Shown: positions 18,271-27,929 of the stretch, one piece after another
How the letters are laid out: the number at the start of each line of letters is the position of its first letter
Position numbering within the stretch: the first letter of the stretch is position 1
Assembly: GCA_024707255.1 (NCBI GenBank)
Contig: JANQAC010000001.1
Location: 1,488,001 to 1,552,000 of the forward strand
Direction: 5' to 3'
Source of the DNA: Asticcacaulis sp.
Lineage (GTDB): Bacteria; Pseudomonadota; Alphaproteobacteria; Caulobacterales; Caulobacteraceae
Length of the DNA stretch: 64,000 bases
Notes under the pieces: model-generated
Seen by the model: only the letters and a program-made list of their open reading frames with translations
What the model was told of the DNA's origin: nothing
Databases searched by the model: none
Program-made: the position numbers and the translations under genes

Positions 18271-19047
18271 TTATCCCTTCGCGGGCATCATCTTCTTGAT
18301 TTCGGCGATCGCCTTGGCCGGGTTGAGCCCCTTCGGACAGACCTGCGCGCAGTTCATGATGGTGTGGCAGCGATAGAGCTTGAACGGATCTTCGAGCGAC
18401 TCCAGGCGGGCCTTGGTGTTTTCGTCGCGCGAGTCAGCGATCCAGCGATAGGCCTGCAGCAGGGCCGCCGGCCCTAAGTACTTGTCCTGGTTCCACCAGT
18501 AGCTGGGGCACGAGGTCGAGCAACAGGCGCAGAGAATGCACTCATAGAGGCCGTCGAGCTTGTCGCGGTTGGCCGGGGTTTGCAGACGTTCCTTTTCCGG
18601 GTCCGGGGTCTTCGATTCCAGCCACGGCTCGATCGAGGCGTACTGGTTGTAGAAGCCCGACAGGTCGGGAATCAGGTCTTTCACGACCGGCATATGCGGC
18701 AGCGGGGCGATGGTGATATCGCCGGAGAACTCATCATGGCCCTTGGTGCAGGCCAGGGTGTTGCGGCCGCCGATATTCATGGCGCAGGAGCCGCAGATGC
18801 CTTCGCGGCATGAGCGGCGGAAAGCCGGGGTCGAGTCGATGTTGTTCTTGATGTAGATCAGCGAGTCGAGCAGCATCGGGCCGTGATCGGCCGAATCCAC
18901 CTCATAGGTGTCCCAACGCGGGTTCTCGCCGGCATCCGGATCGAAGCGGTAGATCTTGTAGGTGCGCGTCGTTTTGGTCTTCTTCGCGGCCTTGTAACGC
19001 TTGCCCGGCTTGATTTTCGAGTCGCGGGGGAGGGTAAGCTCAACCAT
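18271..19047 (-). CDS. sdhB: Succinate dehydrogenase iron-sulfur subunit
   Basis: 258 residues. The 2Fe-2S ligands are in [10 protein letters not shown] and the later TLAC. The 4Fe-4S ligands are in [12 protein letters not shown], and the 3Fe-4S ligands in [14 protein letters not shown]. It passes electrons from SdhA flavin to quinone at the inner membrane, complex II of the respiratory chain and TCA cycle. It is the last gene of sdhCDAB, one base after sdhA. Confidence 0.97.
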   Translation of the reverse strand: MVELTLPRDSKIKPGKRYKAAKKTKTTRTYKIYRFDPDAGENPRWDTYEVDSADHGPMLLDSLIYIKNNIDSTPAFRRSCREGICGSCAMNIGGRNTLACTKGHDEFSGDITIAPLPHMPVVKDLIPDLSGFYNQYASIEPWLESKTPDPEKERLQTPANRDKLDGLYECILCACCSTSCPSYWWNQDKYLGPAALLQAYRWIADSRDENTKARLESLEDPFKLYRCHTIMNCAQVCPKGLNPAKAIAEIKKMMPAKG

Positions 19048-19048
19048 A

Positions 19049-20839
19049 TCAGTAAACCCGTGCTTTCGGCTGAATGTAGGCGATGTCGTTGGTCATGGTG
19101 TAGGTATGGACCGGACGATAGTCGGTCTTGACCTGGCCGGTATCGGTGTCGATCCACATCAGGGTGTGCTTCATCCACTTTTCGTCGTCGCGGTTCGGGA
19201 AGTCCTCGCGGGCGTGAGCGCCGCGGCTTTCCTCACGGTTGACGGCCGAATTGACCGTCACGACCGCCTGATTGATCAGGTTGTCATATTCCAGCGCCTC
19301 GACCAGGTCGGTATTCCAGATCAGGCCGCGATCCTTGATGCCGATATCCTTCGAGGCGGCGTGGATTTCGGCCAGGCGGGCAACGCCTTCCTTGAGGGTG
19401 TCGCCAGTGCGGAAGACGGCGGCGTCCTTCTGCATGGCTTCCTGCATGGAGAGGCGCAGTTTCGCGGTCGGTGTGGCACCGGACGCGTTGCGGAAGGTGT
19501 CCAGGCGAGCCAGGTGCTTGTCGACCTGGGTCTTGCCGATATCCTTGTGCGCGACGCCCGGCTGCACCAGTTCCTTGGCGCGCAGGCCGGCGGCGCGGCC
19601 GAAGACCACGAGGTCGATCAGCGAGTTGGAACCGAGGCGGTTGGCGCCATGCACCGACACGCAGGCCGCTTCGCCTACAGCCATCAGGCCCGGAACAACC
19701 GTATCGGGATTGCCGTCCTTCAGGGTCAGGACTTCGCCGTGATAATTGGTCGGGATGCCGCCCATATTGTAGTGGACGGTCGGGATGACCGGGATCGGTT
19801 CCTTGGTCACATCGACGCCGGCGAAAATCTTGGCCGATTCCGAGATGCCCGGCAGGCGCTTGTGCAGGATTTCCGGCGGCAGGTGATCGAGGTGAAGGAA
19901 GATGTGGTCCTTCTTCGGACCGACGCCGCGACCTTCGCGGATTTCCATGGTCATCGAGCGCGACACGACGTCACGCGAGGCCAGATCTTTCGCTGAAGGC
20001 GCATAGCGTTCCATGAAGCGCTCGCCGGCCGAGTTGGTCAGGTAGCCGCCTTCGCCGCGCGCGCCTTCGGTGATGAGGCAGCCCGAACCGTAGATGCCGG
20101 TCGGGTGGAACTGCACGAATTCCATGTCTTGGAGCGGCAGGCCGGCGCGCAGCACCATAGCGTTGCCGTCACCGGTGCAGGTGTGGGCGGAGGTGGCCGA
20201 GAAGTAGGCGCGGCCATAGCCACCGGTCGCCAGGATGACGAGGTGGGCGCGGAAGACGTGGATGTCGCCATTGTCGAGCTGCCAGGTGGTCACACCACGG
20301 CACACACCGTCATCCATGATCAGGTCGAGGGCGAAATGCTCGATGAAGAATTCGACATTGTTGCGCACCGACTGGCCGTAAAGCGTATGCAGCATGGCGT
20401 GACCGGTGCGGTCGGCGGCGGCGCAGGTGCGCTGCACCGGGCCTTCGCCATAATTGCGGGTCATGCCGCCGAATGGACGCTGATAGATCTTGCCTTCTTC
20501 GGTGCGCGAGAAGGGCACGCCCCAATGTTCGAGTTCGTAGACGGCCTTGGGCGCGTTGCGCACGAGATATTCGATGGCATCCTGGTCACCCAGCCAGTCC
20601 GACCCCTTGACGGTGTCGTACATGTGCCATTCCCACTTGTCCTCGCCCATATTGCCTAAGCTCGCGGCGACGCCACCCTGGGCGGCCACGGTATGGGAGC
20701 GGGTCGGGAAGACCTTGGTGATACAGGCGGTTTTCAGACCGGCCTGACCGGCGCCAAGCGCGGCACGAAGCCCCGACCCACCGGCGCCGACCACGACCAC
20801 GTCATAGTCGTGATTGATGATGTTATACGGTTTGGCCAT
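19049..20839 (-). CDS. sdhA: Succinate dehydrogenase flavoprotein subunit
   Basis: 596 residues, the usual size. The FAD loop is [13 protein letters not shown]. The covalent-FAD His is in [10 protein letters not shown]. The catalytic region [21 protein letters not shown] and the substrate-binding THYNMGG-type segment ([11 protein letters not shown]) are present. It oxidises succinate to fumarate on the cytoplasmic face of complex II. Third gene of the sdhCDAB operon, 3 bp after sdhD. Confidence 0.97.
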   Translation of the reverse strand: MAKPYNIINHDYDVVVVGAGGSGLRAALGAGQAGLKTACITKVFPTRSHTVAAQGGVAASLGNMGEDKWEWHMYDTVKGSDWLGDQDAIEYLVRNAPKAVYELEHWGVPFSRTEEGKIYQRPFGGMTRNYGEGPVQRTCAAADRTGHAMLHTLYGQSVRNNVEFFIEHFALDLIMDDGVCRGVTTWQLDNGDIHVFRAHLVILATGGYGRAYFSATSAHTCTGDGNAMVLRAGLPLQDMEFVQFHPTGIYGSGCLITEGARGEGGYLTNSAGERFMERYAPSAKDLASRDVVSRSMTMEIREGRGVGPKKDHIFLHLDHLPPEILHKRLPGISESAKIFAGVDVTKEPIPVIPTVHYNMGGIPTNYHGEVLTLKDGNPDTVVPGLMAVGEAACVSVHGANRLGSNSLIDLVVFGRAAGLRAKELVQPGVAHKDIGKTQVDKHLARLDTFRNASGATPTAKLRLSMQEAMQKDAAVFRTGDTLKEGVARLAEIHAASKDIGIKDRGLIWNTDLVEALEYDNLINQAVVTVNSAVNREESRGAHAREDFPNRDDEKWMKHTLMWIDTDTGQVKTDYRPVHTYTMTNDIAYIQPKARVY

Positions 20840-20842
20840 GAG

Positions 20843-21229
20843 TTAAGCCCCCTGGTGCAGAACGAAGAGCGCGTAGCCGGTGGCAATCAGGAGAGCCGCA
20901 CTCAGGAGAATATTGAGGAACATTGTGAAGCCGCGCAGGCCGCCTTGCAGGTAGTCATCGATGATGACTTTGATGCCCATATACATGTGCCACACCGAGA
21001 TCAGCATGGTCAGGCCGATCAGACCGGCATTGAGGGGCACGCGGGCAAAGGCCGCGGCCGCATCGAAGCCGCCGCCGGCAACCGTGAAGGCCGCATAGGC
21101 CGCCCACAGGGTCAGCGGGATCAGGACCAGCGAGGTGCCGCGTTCGGCCAGCCATTCGCCGGCGCCGTGATGGGCCGATTGTTTCCAGGACTTGACGCTC
21201 TTGGCGCCGACATTACGATCGGTGGTCAT
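20843..21229 (-). CDS. sdhD: Succinate dehydrogenase membrane anchor subunit
   Basis: 128 residues with three membrane helices. The heme/quinone region WHMYMGIKVIIDDY carries the expected His. Its start overlaps the sdhC stop by one base (TAATG), showing coupled translation. It anchors SdhAB and helps hold heme b. Confidence 0.93.
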   Translation of the reverse strand: MTTDRNVGAKSVKSWKQSAHHGAGEWLAERGTSLVLIPLTLWAAYAAFTVAGGGFDAAAAFARVPLNAGLIGLTMLISVWHMYMGIKVIIDDYLQGGLRGFTMFLNILLSAALLIATGYALFVLHQGA

Positions 21230-21642
21230 TACAGGGTCACCTTGCCGGTGGAGAACAGGACCGCCCAGAAGACGAGGGTGAGAACGACGCCGAGGATCAT
21301 GGTCCACAGGGCGATCTGGTCGGCTGTCTTCGGCTCGAAGCCGGCGCCGGTATCCCAGATCAGGTGGCGCAGGCCGCCGGTCAGGTGGACGAAGCCGGCC
21401 AGCGACAGGCCGAACCAGACCAGAAGGCCGAGCGGCGACGAGGCCAGCGTCAGGAAGCAAGTATAGTGTTCGCGCCCCATGGCGAGGGCGACCAGCCAGG
21501 CGGCGACCAGGACCGCGCCGGCCACCGAAGCCGAGCCGGTAACGCGGTGCATGATCGAGCTGAACATGGTGATATGCCAGCGCCAGACCTGCAAATGGGG
21601 GGAGAGGGGCCTATGTGGCGTATTGGGAGGAGTCTGAGACAT
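21229..21642 (-). CDS. sdhC: Succinate dehydrogenase cytochrome b556 subunit
   Basis: 137 residues from the ATG at 21642 (MSQTPPNTP). The family signature RPLSPHLQVWRWHITMFSSI and SIMHRVTG are clear, as is the heme His in GFVHLTGGLRHLIWD. Three helices follow. First gene of sdhCDAB. The 330 bp upstream to the next gene (21643-21972) hold the sdh promoter region; I see no gene or clear operator there. Confidence 0.94.
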   Translation of the reverse strand: MSQTPPNTPHRPLSPHLQVWRWHITMFSSIMHRVTGSASVAGAVLVAAWLVALAMGREHYTCFLTLASSPLGLLVWFGLSLAGFVHLTGGLRHLIWDTGAGFEPKTADQIALWTMILGVVLTLVFWAVLFSTGKVTL

Positions 21643-21972
21643 ATGATGTGGCCTTAACCAATGTCTTGTACGGGACGGCAGAATAGCCGTAGCCGGAAAC
21701 GTTACACTTGCCGGTCTTTTAGACCCTGAAAGCGCTGTGTCAATCAAGCTTTGAATACGAAAAGCCGTTTTTTGCAGATCACTTACGCGAACGCTTCGCA
21801 TCCGCATGAACAGGCTTCACGACGATGTGATTCCCTTTTCGCCCCAGCTTCGACAAATTTTTATGGTTTGCTTATGAGATGAATAACTTCTTAAGTTGCG
21901 CCTGATTAGCTCGTCCTGGGCCGCGCACAGCTTCCCCCTTCCGACATTGCCGCAGTAAGAGAGTACAGCCTA

Positions 21973-22593
21973 GTGATTTCTGCCCTGATCCTTTCCGCCG
22001 CCCTGATGACGCCGAGCGCCGCCCAGGACGATCTCCTGCCGGATACACAGCCCGCCGCGGCCACGGTGGAGCAGGCCCTGACCCCACAGGCGCCGGCCGT
22101 AGCGAACGCAACACCCCCGGCCCCAACGCCGCAGACCTCGATGTCAAGCGCGGCTGTCAGTGTCGATGCCTATCGCCGCAACTACGAAGGCCCGAAAGAT
22201 TCGCGCGAACTGAGCTATGATTCCGGCCTGCTGTCGGCCCTGCGGTCAAAGGAAAGCCAGATCGGCAATATGGAAGGCTCGTGGGTGGTGGCCGGCGCCG
22301 ATGGCCAGAAACTGCTAGGCCTGGAACTGCGCAGCGAAAACGCCGTCAGCGGCCGGATCGAAGGCGCGTGGCGTTCCATGCTGGCGGGTTTCGGCATGAA
22401 TAGCTCAGGCTTTGTGTCGGATATCAACATGACTGGCCGCGACATGGAAGTCACCTACTATGCCGGCGGCGCGCGCTCACCCACGCTCCTGCACCTGACC
22501 CAAGGCGGCGACGCCCTGTGGCGCGGCTATATGCTCGATCCCAAGGGCATAAAGACGCCGGTCACCATGTCTCAGGTCCGGATGGGGAATTAA
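21973..22593 (+). CDS. Secreted hypothetical protein
   Basis: 206 residues from GTG 21973. A short signal peptide (ALILSAALMTPSAAQ) is followed by a Pro/Ala/Gln-rich linker to about residue 65 and then a compact beta-rich domain with Gly-Ser repeats (IEGAWRSML, YYAGGARSPTLLHL). I do not recognise the family. Probably periplasmic. It stands alone, 133 bp before mdh and divergent from sdh. Confidence 0.75.
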   Translation: MISALILSAALMTPSAAQDDLLPDTQPAAATVEQALTPQAPAVANATPPAPTPQTSMSSAAVSVDAYRRNYEGPKDSRELSYDSGLLSALRSKESQIGNMEGSWVVAGADGQKLLGLELRSENAVSGRIEGAWRSMLAGFGMNSSGFVSDINMTGRDMEVTYYAGGARSPTLLHLTQGGDALWRGYMLDPKGIKTPVTMSQVRMGN

Positions 22594-22699
22594 TCTCATC
22601 TAAATGCCCTTAGGCTACACACACCTCACTTTTTTAGGTGCTGTGCAGCAAACCCTTGCGCACCGCGTCGTTAAGGATTAGGACGCCAGCAGATTTTGA

Positions 22700-23689
<990 letters not shown>

Positions 23690-23705
23690 GGCTTACGAAT
23701 ACTGA

Positions 23706-23740
23706 TTAAAAGCCGCTCGTGAAAACGGGCGGCTTTTTTA
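23706..23740 (+). terminator. Intrinsic terminator of mdh
   Basis: An AAAAGCCGC stem with its complement GCGGCTTTT, around a short loop, is followed by a T-run (TTTTTT). Confidence 0.9.
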
Positions 23741-23780
23741 TTTGCGGATATGCTAGGCTCCGATATCTGAGGAGTTTCGC

Positions 23781-24470
23781 ATGTTCAAATCCGTCATTCC
23801 CATCCTGGCTGTCACCACCCTGATGACCGCTTTCGCCCCCAGCCAGAAGGCCGAAGCGCAGAGCAGCGCCGCGGCCGCGTCCGAACAGGCCAGCGCCGCC
23901 ATAGCGCCCCTGGCCCAGGCGGCCACGGCCACCCCCAGCTTCAATTGCAAGAAGGCCACCCTCAAGGCGGAAATCATGGTCTGCGGCAATGCCCGTCTGG
24001 CGCAGCTCGATGTCGAGGTCGCGCGCCTCTATGGCCTGATTAACAAAGCGCCGGATGTCGATCGCGTGGCCCTGCAACGCCTGCAGGGCGGCTGGCTGAA
24101 CAAGCGCAATGCCTGCGCTACCTTGACCAGCAGCGAAACCTGCCTGCTCAACGCCTATGCCGGCCGGATCAGCGACCTGCGCGCCGGTTACCCGGTGGCG
24201 CGCAACGATACCGCCGTCAGCATCGGGCCAATAGGATGGCATTGCCCCGCCGGCGACATGACCTCGACCTTTATCAATGGCACAAGCTCGATGGTCTATG
24301 TCAAGTGGGCCGACAAGGATGCTGTCCTTACCCAAGGCCTGAGCGCCTCCGGTGCGCGCTATGCCGCCGATCTGCCGGACGGACCTTACGAATTCTGGAA
24401 CAAGGGCGACGAGGTCATGTGGACCGTACCCGGCGCCGGCATGGTCGTTTGCGAGGAGATAAAGCCATGA
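23781..24470 (+). CDS. Periplasmic LprI-like / MliC-like lysozyme-inhibitor fusion
   Basis: 229 residues. Residues 1-26 form a signal peptide. The middle (about 53-135) is an LprI/DUF1311-type Cys-rich helical domain (FNCKKATLKAEIMVC, NKRNAC, CLLNAYAGRI). The C-terminal part (about 150-229) reads like an MliC domain: WHCPAGDMTSTFING, then LSASGARYAADLPDGPYEFWNKGDEVMW and a final Cys. MliC proteins bind the active site of c-type lysozyme. The pairing suggests periplasmic defence of the cell wall. The next gene, a small lipoprotein, overlaps by ATGA. Confidence 0.8.
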   Translation: MFKSVIPILAVTTLMTAFAPSQKAEAQSSAAAASEQASAAIAPLAQAATATPSFNCKKATLKAEIMVCGNARLAQLDVEVARLYGLINKAPDVDRVALQRLQGGWLNKRNACATLTSSETCLLNAYAGRISDLRAGYPVARNDTAVSIGPIGWHCPAGDMTSTFINGTSSMVYVKWADKDAVLTQGLSASGARYAADLPDGPYEFWNKGDEVMWTVPGAGMVVCEEIKP

Positions 24471-24784
24471 AGAAAGCCATCCTGACGATTGCCGCTATCA
24501 CCGGCCTGTGCCTGCTGACCGCCTGCGCCACCCGGCCCATGGGCGGACCACATGATCCCGCCCTGGTGCGCGGTATTATCGATGGCCTGCTGGCGCCGAT
24601 CTCCTTCGTCATCAGCCTGTTTTCCGATACCATCCGGATGTATGCCTATCCCAATATCGGCCGCTGGTACGATCTCGGTTTCCTGGCCGGCTTAAGCGCC
24701 TGGGGCGGCGGGGCCTCGACGGTAACCCGCTATGTCTATATAGACCGCCGCACCGGCCGCACCCTGGATATCGAGGACCGCTGA
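24467..24784 (+). CDS. Small lipoprotein of unknown function
   Basis: 105 residues. A lipoprotein signal ends in L-L-T-A-C. The rest has one hydrophobic stretch (LLAPISFVISLF) and a C-terminal YVYIDRRTGRTLDIED. ATGA overlap with the LprI/MliC gene shows they are translated together, so a shared envelope role is likely. I do not recognise the family. Confidence 0.8.
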   Translation: MKKAILTIAAITGLCLLTACATRPMGGPHDPALVRGIIDGLLAPISFVISLFSDTIRMYAYPNIGRWYDLGFLAGLSAWGGGASTVTRYVYIDRRTGRTLDIEDR

Positions 24785-24785
24785 T

Positions 24786-25364
24786 TTGACCCTGCCTTAT
24801 GACTCTCCGCTCGGTCCGACGCTTGAGACCGACCGTCTGATCCTGCGCCCGCCGGCTGACGCCGATTTTGACGGTTTCTGCGCCTTTCATGCCGATGAAG
24901 CGACCATGACGCATCTGGGCGGCGTGGTGTCGCCGCCCGTGGTCTGGCGCAATATGCGGTCGATGGCCGGCGCCTGGGCGCTCGATGGCTTTTCCATGTT
25001 CTCGGTGATCGAAAAAGCGTCCGGTGAATGGATCGGACGGATCGGCCCTATCCATCCGCATGGCTGGCCGGACCGCGAAGTCGGCTGGGGCCTGCGCTCG
25101 CCCCACTGGGGCAAGGGATACGCAAAGGAAGCCGCCATCGCCACCATGGATTTCGCGTTCGATATCCTGGGTTGGGAAAAGGCGATCCATACCATCGCCC
25201 CCGCCAATGCCGGCTCGGTCGGCGTGGCCAAAAGCCTGGGCTCATACCTGATGAGCTATACCAATCTGCCCGATCCCTTCGCCGATATGGCCGTCGACAT
25301 CTGGGGCCAGACGCGGGACGAGTGGGCTGAAAACCGGAAAAATCTCCTGAAAAACAAAGCTTAA
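24786..25364 (+). CDS. GNAT-family N-acetyltransferase (RimJ/RimL type)
   Basis: 192 residues. LETDRLILRPP at the start, ship-like REVGWGLRSPHWGKGYAKEAA (acetyl-CoA loop), and HTIAPANAGSVGVAKSLG near the end are the RimJ/RimL pattern. It would acetylate an amino group of a protein or small molecule. The start is TTG 24786, two bases after the previous stop, so it is probably the last gene of the same operon. Confidence 0.88.
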   Translation: MTLPYDSPLGPTLETDRLILRPPADADFDGFCAFHADEATMTHLGGVVSPPVVWRNMRSMAGAWALDGFSMFSVIEKASGEWIGRIGPIHPHGWPDREVGWGLRSPHWGKGYAKEAAIATMDFAFDILGWEKAIHTIAPANAGSVGVAKSLGSYLMSYTNLPDPFADMAVDIWGQTRDEWAENRKNLLKNKA

Positions 25365-25401
25365 AATGACTTGCAAAAAAAGTCTCTTGACTCTGTCATT
25401 T

Positions 25402-25437
25402 ATTTAACCAATAAGTTATTTAACAAATCGGTTAAAT
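25402..25437. promoter_or_regulatory. Inverted repeat upstream of the ArsR/SRPBCC operon, likely ArsR operator
   Basis: ATTTAACC at 25402-25409 and its complement GGTTAAAT at 25430-25437 flank a further TTTAACA half-site. It is AT-rich in a GC-rich genome, ends 15 bp before the repressor start, and would overlap the promoter. Confidence 0.55.
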
Positions 25438-25451
25438 TGAGTAGAGTACCC

Positions 25452-25790
25452 ATGTCCCAAGACCGCCTGTCGCAAACCCTGAACGCCCTGGCCGATCCGA
25501 CGCGCCGCGCCATACTGGCGCGTCTGTCGCTGGGCGAAACCTCGGTCAGCGAACTGGCCGAACCGTTCGATATGAGCCTGCCGGCGGTCTCCAAGCATCT
25601 GAAGGTGCTGGAAAAGGCCGGACTGATCTCACGCGGCCGCGAAGCACAGTGGCGGCCCTGCAAGCTGGAGCCGGAACCGCTGAAGGAGGTCGATGCCTGG
25701 ATCGGCGAATACCGCAAGATGTGGGAAGCCCGTTTCGATCGTCTCGACGCCTATCTCAAGACCTTGAAGCCCGACGGACCAACGAACTAA
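25452..25790 (+). CDS. ArsR-family winged-helix repressor of the SRPBCC operon
   Basis: 112 residues. The recognition helix is in MSLPAVSKHLKVLEKAGLI (about 41-60), with the wing RGREAQWRPC. It has no metal-binding ELCVCDL motif. The C-terminal helix YRKMWEARFDRLDAYLKTL is typical of the ArsR subgroup paired with SRPBCC/AHSA1 genes. The start is ATG 25452; an upstream frame would run through the operator. It is first in the operon and probably autoregulated. Confidence 0.92.
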   Translation: MSQDRLSQTLNALADPTRRAILARLSLGETSVSELAEPFDMSLPAVSKHLKVLEKAGLISRGREAQWRPCKLEPEPLKEVDAWIGEYRKMWEARFDRLDAYLKTLKPDGPTN

Positions 25791-25815
25791 TTATTGATCT
25801 TTGATGGAGACCGGT

Positions 25816-25914
25816 ATGTGGTGGCAATACTACAAGCAGCTCTGGGAAGCGCGTCTCGACCGGTTGGCCGCCTATCTGAAAACCTTGCAAGCCAGGGGAG
25901 TGAAGCATGACTGA
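25816..25914 (+). CDS. 32-codon ORF duplicating the ArsR C-terminal helix
   Basis: ATG 25816 to TGA 25914. The peptide includes YYKQLWEARLDRLAAYLKTL, close to the last helix of the repressor just upstream (YRKMWEARFDRLDAYLKTL). A weak purine-rich site (GGAGA) precedes it, and its end overlaps the next gene's start by 8 bp. It may be the remnant of a duplicated arsR gene, or a small peptide able to interact with the repressor dimer. Both are inference. Confidence 0.5.
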   Translation: MWWQYYKQLWEARLDRLAAYLKTLQARGVKHD

Positions 25915-26353
25915 GACAACCGATACCCCGGCCTACAAGGTGCTCAACCGCCGCCAGCTGCCTTTCCCGCATGGGAAGGTCTATGGCGCCTTCGCCGACC
26001 CGGAGCAGGTCAAGCTGTGGTGGGGCCCGGAGGGCTTCACAAACCGCATCGATACCTTCGATCTGCGCGTGGGCGGGCGATGGCTGTTCACCATGGTCAA
26101 CGAAAACGACCGCGAGTTCGACAATATCAAGGAATTCCTCGAAGTCTCGCCCGAGCGGATCGTCATGCAGCATATCGAACCGATGCACGATTTCATCATG
26201 ACCATGAGCTTCGATGCCGTGGATGATGACACCACCGACCTGACCTGGATCATGAACTTTGCCCCCGGCCAGGATCCTGGTCTCGCCCCCTTTCTTGAAG
26301 CCGCCAACGAACAGAATTTCGACCGGCTTGAAGCCCACCTGCAAACTCTCTGA
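25907..26353 (+). CDS. SRPBCC (AHSA1/START-like) protein 1
   Basis: 148 residues, AHSA1 domain over nearly the whole length. The family marks are FADPEQVKLWWGPEGF, DLRVGGRWLF and the C-terminal helix NEQNFDRLEAHLQTL. The fold makes a hydrophobic pocket that binds an unknown lipid or small molecule. First large gene behind the ArsR regulator; its ATG overlaps the small ORF. Confidence 0.9.
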   Translation: MTETTDTPAYKVLNRRQLPFPHGKVYGAFADPEQVKLWWGPEGFTNRIDTFDLRVGGRWLFTMVNENDREFDNIKEFLEVSPERIVMQHIEPMHDFIMTMSFDAVDDDTTDLTWIMNFAPGQDPGLAPFLEAANEQNFDRLEAHLQTL

Positions 26354-26363
26354 GGAAGCCATA

Positions 26364-26882
26364 ATGACCCTGGAAGCCCCCGCCGCCGAAGATGAAGTCT
26401 TCAAGATCACCCGCACCTTCGATGCCTCCAAGGCCTTGTTGTGGGATGTGGTGACAAAGGCTGAGCATCTCGCCAACTGGTTCGGCCCTGTCGGCATGAA
26501 GCTGATCGTCAAATCGCTTGATCTAAAGGTTGGCGGCACCTTCCTTTACGGAATGCAGATGCCGACGGGCGTGACCATGTGGGGCAAGTGGGTGTTCCGC
26601 GAAATCAGCGCGCCAGACAAGATCGCCTATGTCGTGTCCTTCTGCAATGAGGCCGGCGATCCGGTACGCCATCCGATGGCGCCCTTATGGCCGCTGGAGG
26701 TGCTGGCCATTCAGACCCTGACGGAAAAAGACGGTAAGACGATCTATGAAAGCCGCTCTTTCCCGATCAACGCCACGCCGGAAGAGCGCGCCGTCTTCAA
26801 GGCCGGTCATGCCTCCATGCAGATGGGCTTTGGCGGTACCTACATGCAACTCGAGGCCTATCTGGCGAGGATACAGAAATGA
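26364..26882 (+). CDS. SRPBCC (AHSA1/START-like) protein 2
   Basis: 172 residues from ATG 26364, behind GAGGAAG. AHSA1 pattern: AEHLANWFGPVGMK, LKVGGTFLYGM and TYMQLEAYLARI. Same fold as the gene before it, with a longer middle loop. Ten bp after protein 1; overlaps protein 3 by ATGA. Confidence 0.9.
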   Translation: MTLEAPAAEDEVFKITRTFDASKALLWDVVTKAEHLANWFGPVGMKLIVKSLDLKVGGTFLYGMQMPTGVTMWGKWVFREISAPDKIAYVVSFCNEAGDPVRHPMAPLWPLEVLAIQTLTEKDGKTIYESRSFPINATPEERAVFKAGHASMQMGFGGTYMQLEAYLARIQK

Positions 26883-27370
26883 TGGCGCCCGGATCCATCC
26901 GGGTCGCCAAGCCCGAAACTTTTACGCTCGAACGCGATTACGATCATTCCGTGTCACTACTCTTCTGGGCCTTCACCAGCCTGGAGGCCAAGCGGGCCTG
27001 GTACGGCGGGGAGGGCAGCTGGGAGGTCACCCGACATACGATGGATTTCGAGGTGGGCGGCTGGGAGCACTGGCGCGGCCGCCCCAATCCCGACGCGCCT
27101 TGGATGACCAATGACGGGCTCTATCTCGATATTCTGCCGGATGAGCGCATCATCCATCAGTACAATATGACGATGGATGGCCGTCTGTTCACCGTATCGC
27201 AGCAGGTGCTGGAGTTTTCCGCCAAGGGGTCAGGCTCTCACCTTAAACTTGTTGAACAGATTCTGTTCATCGATGGCGTCGATCATCTCGAAGACCGGAT
27301 CGGCGGCACCAGGGACATGATGGACAAACTTGATGTCTACCTCAACACAGTTCCGGTAAATGCGAAATGA
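26879..27370 (+). CDS. SRPBCC (AHSA1/START-like) protein 3
   Basis: 163 residues. FTLERDYDHSVSLLFWAF opens the domain; HTMDFEVGGWEHWRG and LKLVEQILFIDGVD are core strands. It is a paralog of protein 5 (28627), with the same length and the same DYLDIL/DERIIHQYNM-type segment. Overlaps neighbours on both sides. Confidence 0.9.
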   Translation: MMAPGSIRVAKPETFTLERDYDHSVSLLFWAFTSLEAKRAWYGGEGSWEVTRHTMDFEVGGWEHWRGRPNPDAPWMTNDGLYLDILPDERIIHQYNMTMDGRLFTVSQQVLEFSAKGSGSHLKLVEQILFIDGVDHLEDRIGGTRDMMDKLDVYLNTVPVNAK

Positions 27371-27903
27371 TAATGCTCATCGTCATTCTGGTCCTGGCGG
27401 CCCTGTTCACCTTCCTGTTCGTCGTCATCAGCAAGCCGAACAATTTCCGGATGCAGCGCTCGATAACGATCAAGGCGCCGGCCGGGATTGTCTACGGCCA
27501 TATCGCCGACTTTCGCAAATGGAAGGAGTGGTCGCCCTGGGAGCAGCTCGATCCCAGCCTCAAGCGCGCCTATAGCGGCGAAACCTCTGGCGTTGGCGCC
27601 GTTTATGACTGGGACGGTAATGGAAAAGCCGGCAAGGGCCGCATGACCATTCGAGAAGCTGCGCCGGCGCACCGCCTGCTGATCAATCTCGACTTTATCA
27701 AACCTATTCCCGCCACCAACAGCGCCGAGTTCCTGCTGCAACCGTCTGGCGAAGGCACGGTATTAACCTGGGCCATGTTCGGTCCCTCGCCTTTCATGTC
27801 CAAGCTGATGGGCACCCTCATGAACATGGACGACCTGATCGGCAAGGACTTCGAACGCGGGCTGGAAAACCTGAAACGCCTGAGCGAACAGGAAGCCGCT
27901 TAA
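27367..27903 (+). CDS. Membrane-anchored SRPBCC protein 4 (polyketide cyclase-like)
   Basis: 178 residues. Unlike its neighbours it opens with a membrane helix (LIVILVLAALFTFLFVVI). The SRPBCC domain follows: FRKWKEWSPWEQLDP, SGVGAVYDWDGNG and LENLKRL. The domain probably faces the periplasm or membrane surface. Start overlaps the previous stop (ATGA). Confidence 0.9.
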   Translation: MIMLIVILVLAALFTFLFVVISKPNNFRMQRSITIKAPAGIVYGHIADFRKWKEWSPWEQLDPSLKRAYSGETSGVGAVYDWDGNGKAGKGRMTIREAAPAHRLLINLDFIKPIPATNSAEFLLQPSGEGTVLTWAMFGPSPFMSKLMGTLMNMDDLIGKDFERGLENLKRLSEQEAA

Positions 27904-27929
27904 GGCCCATTAAAATTAAGGAGACTATC

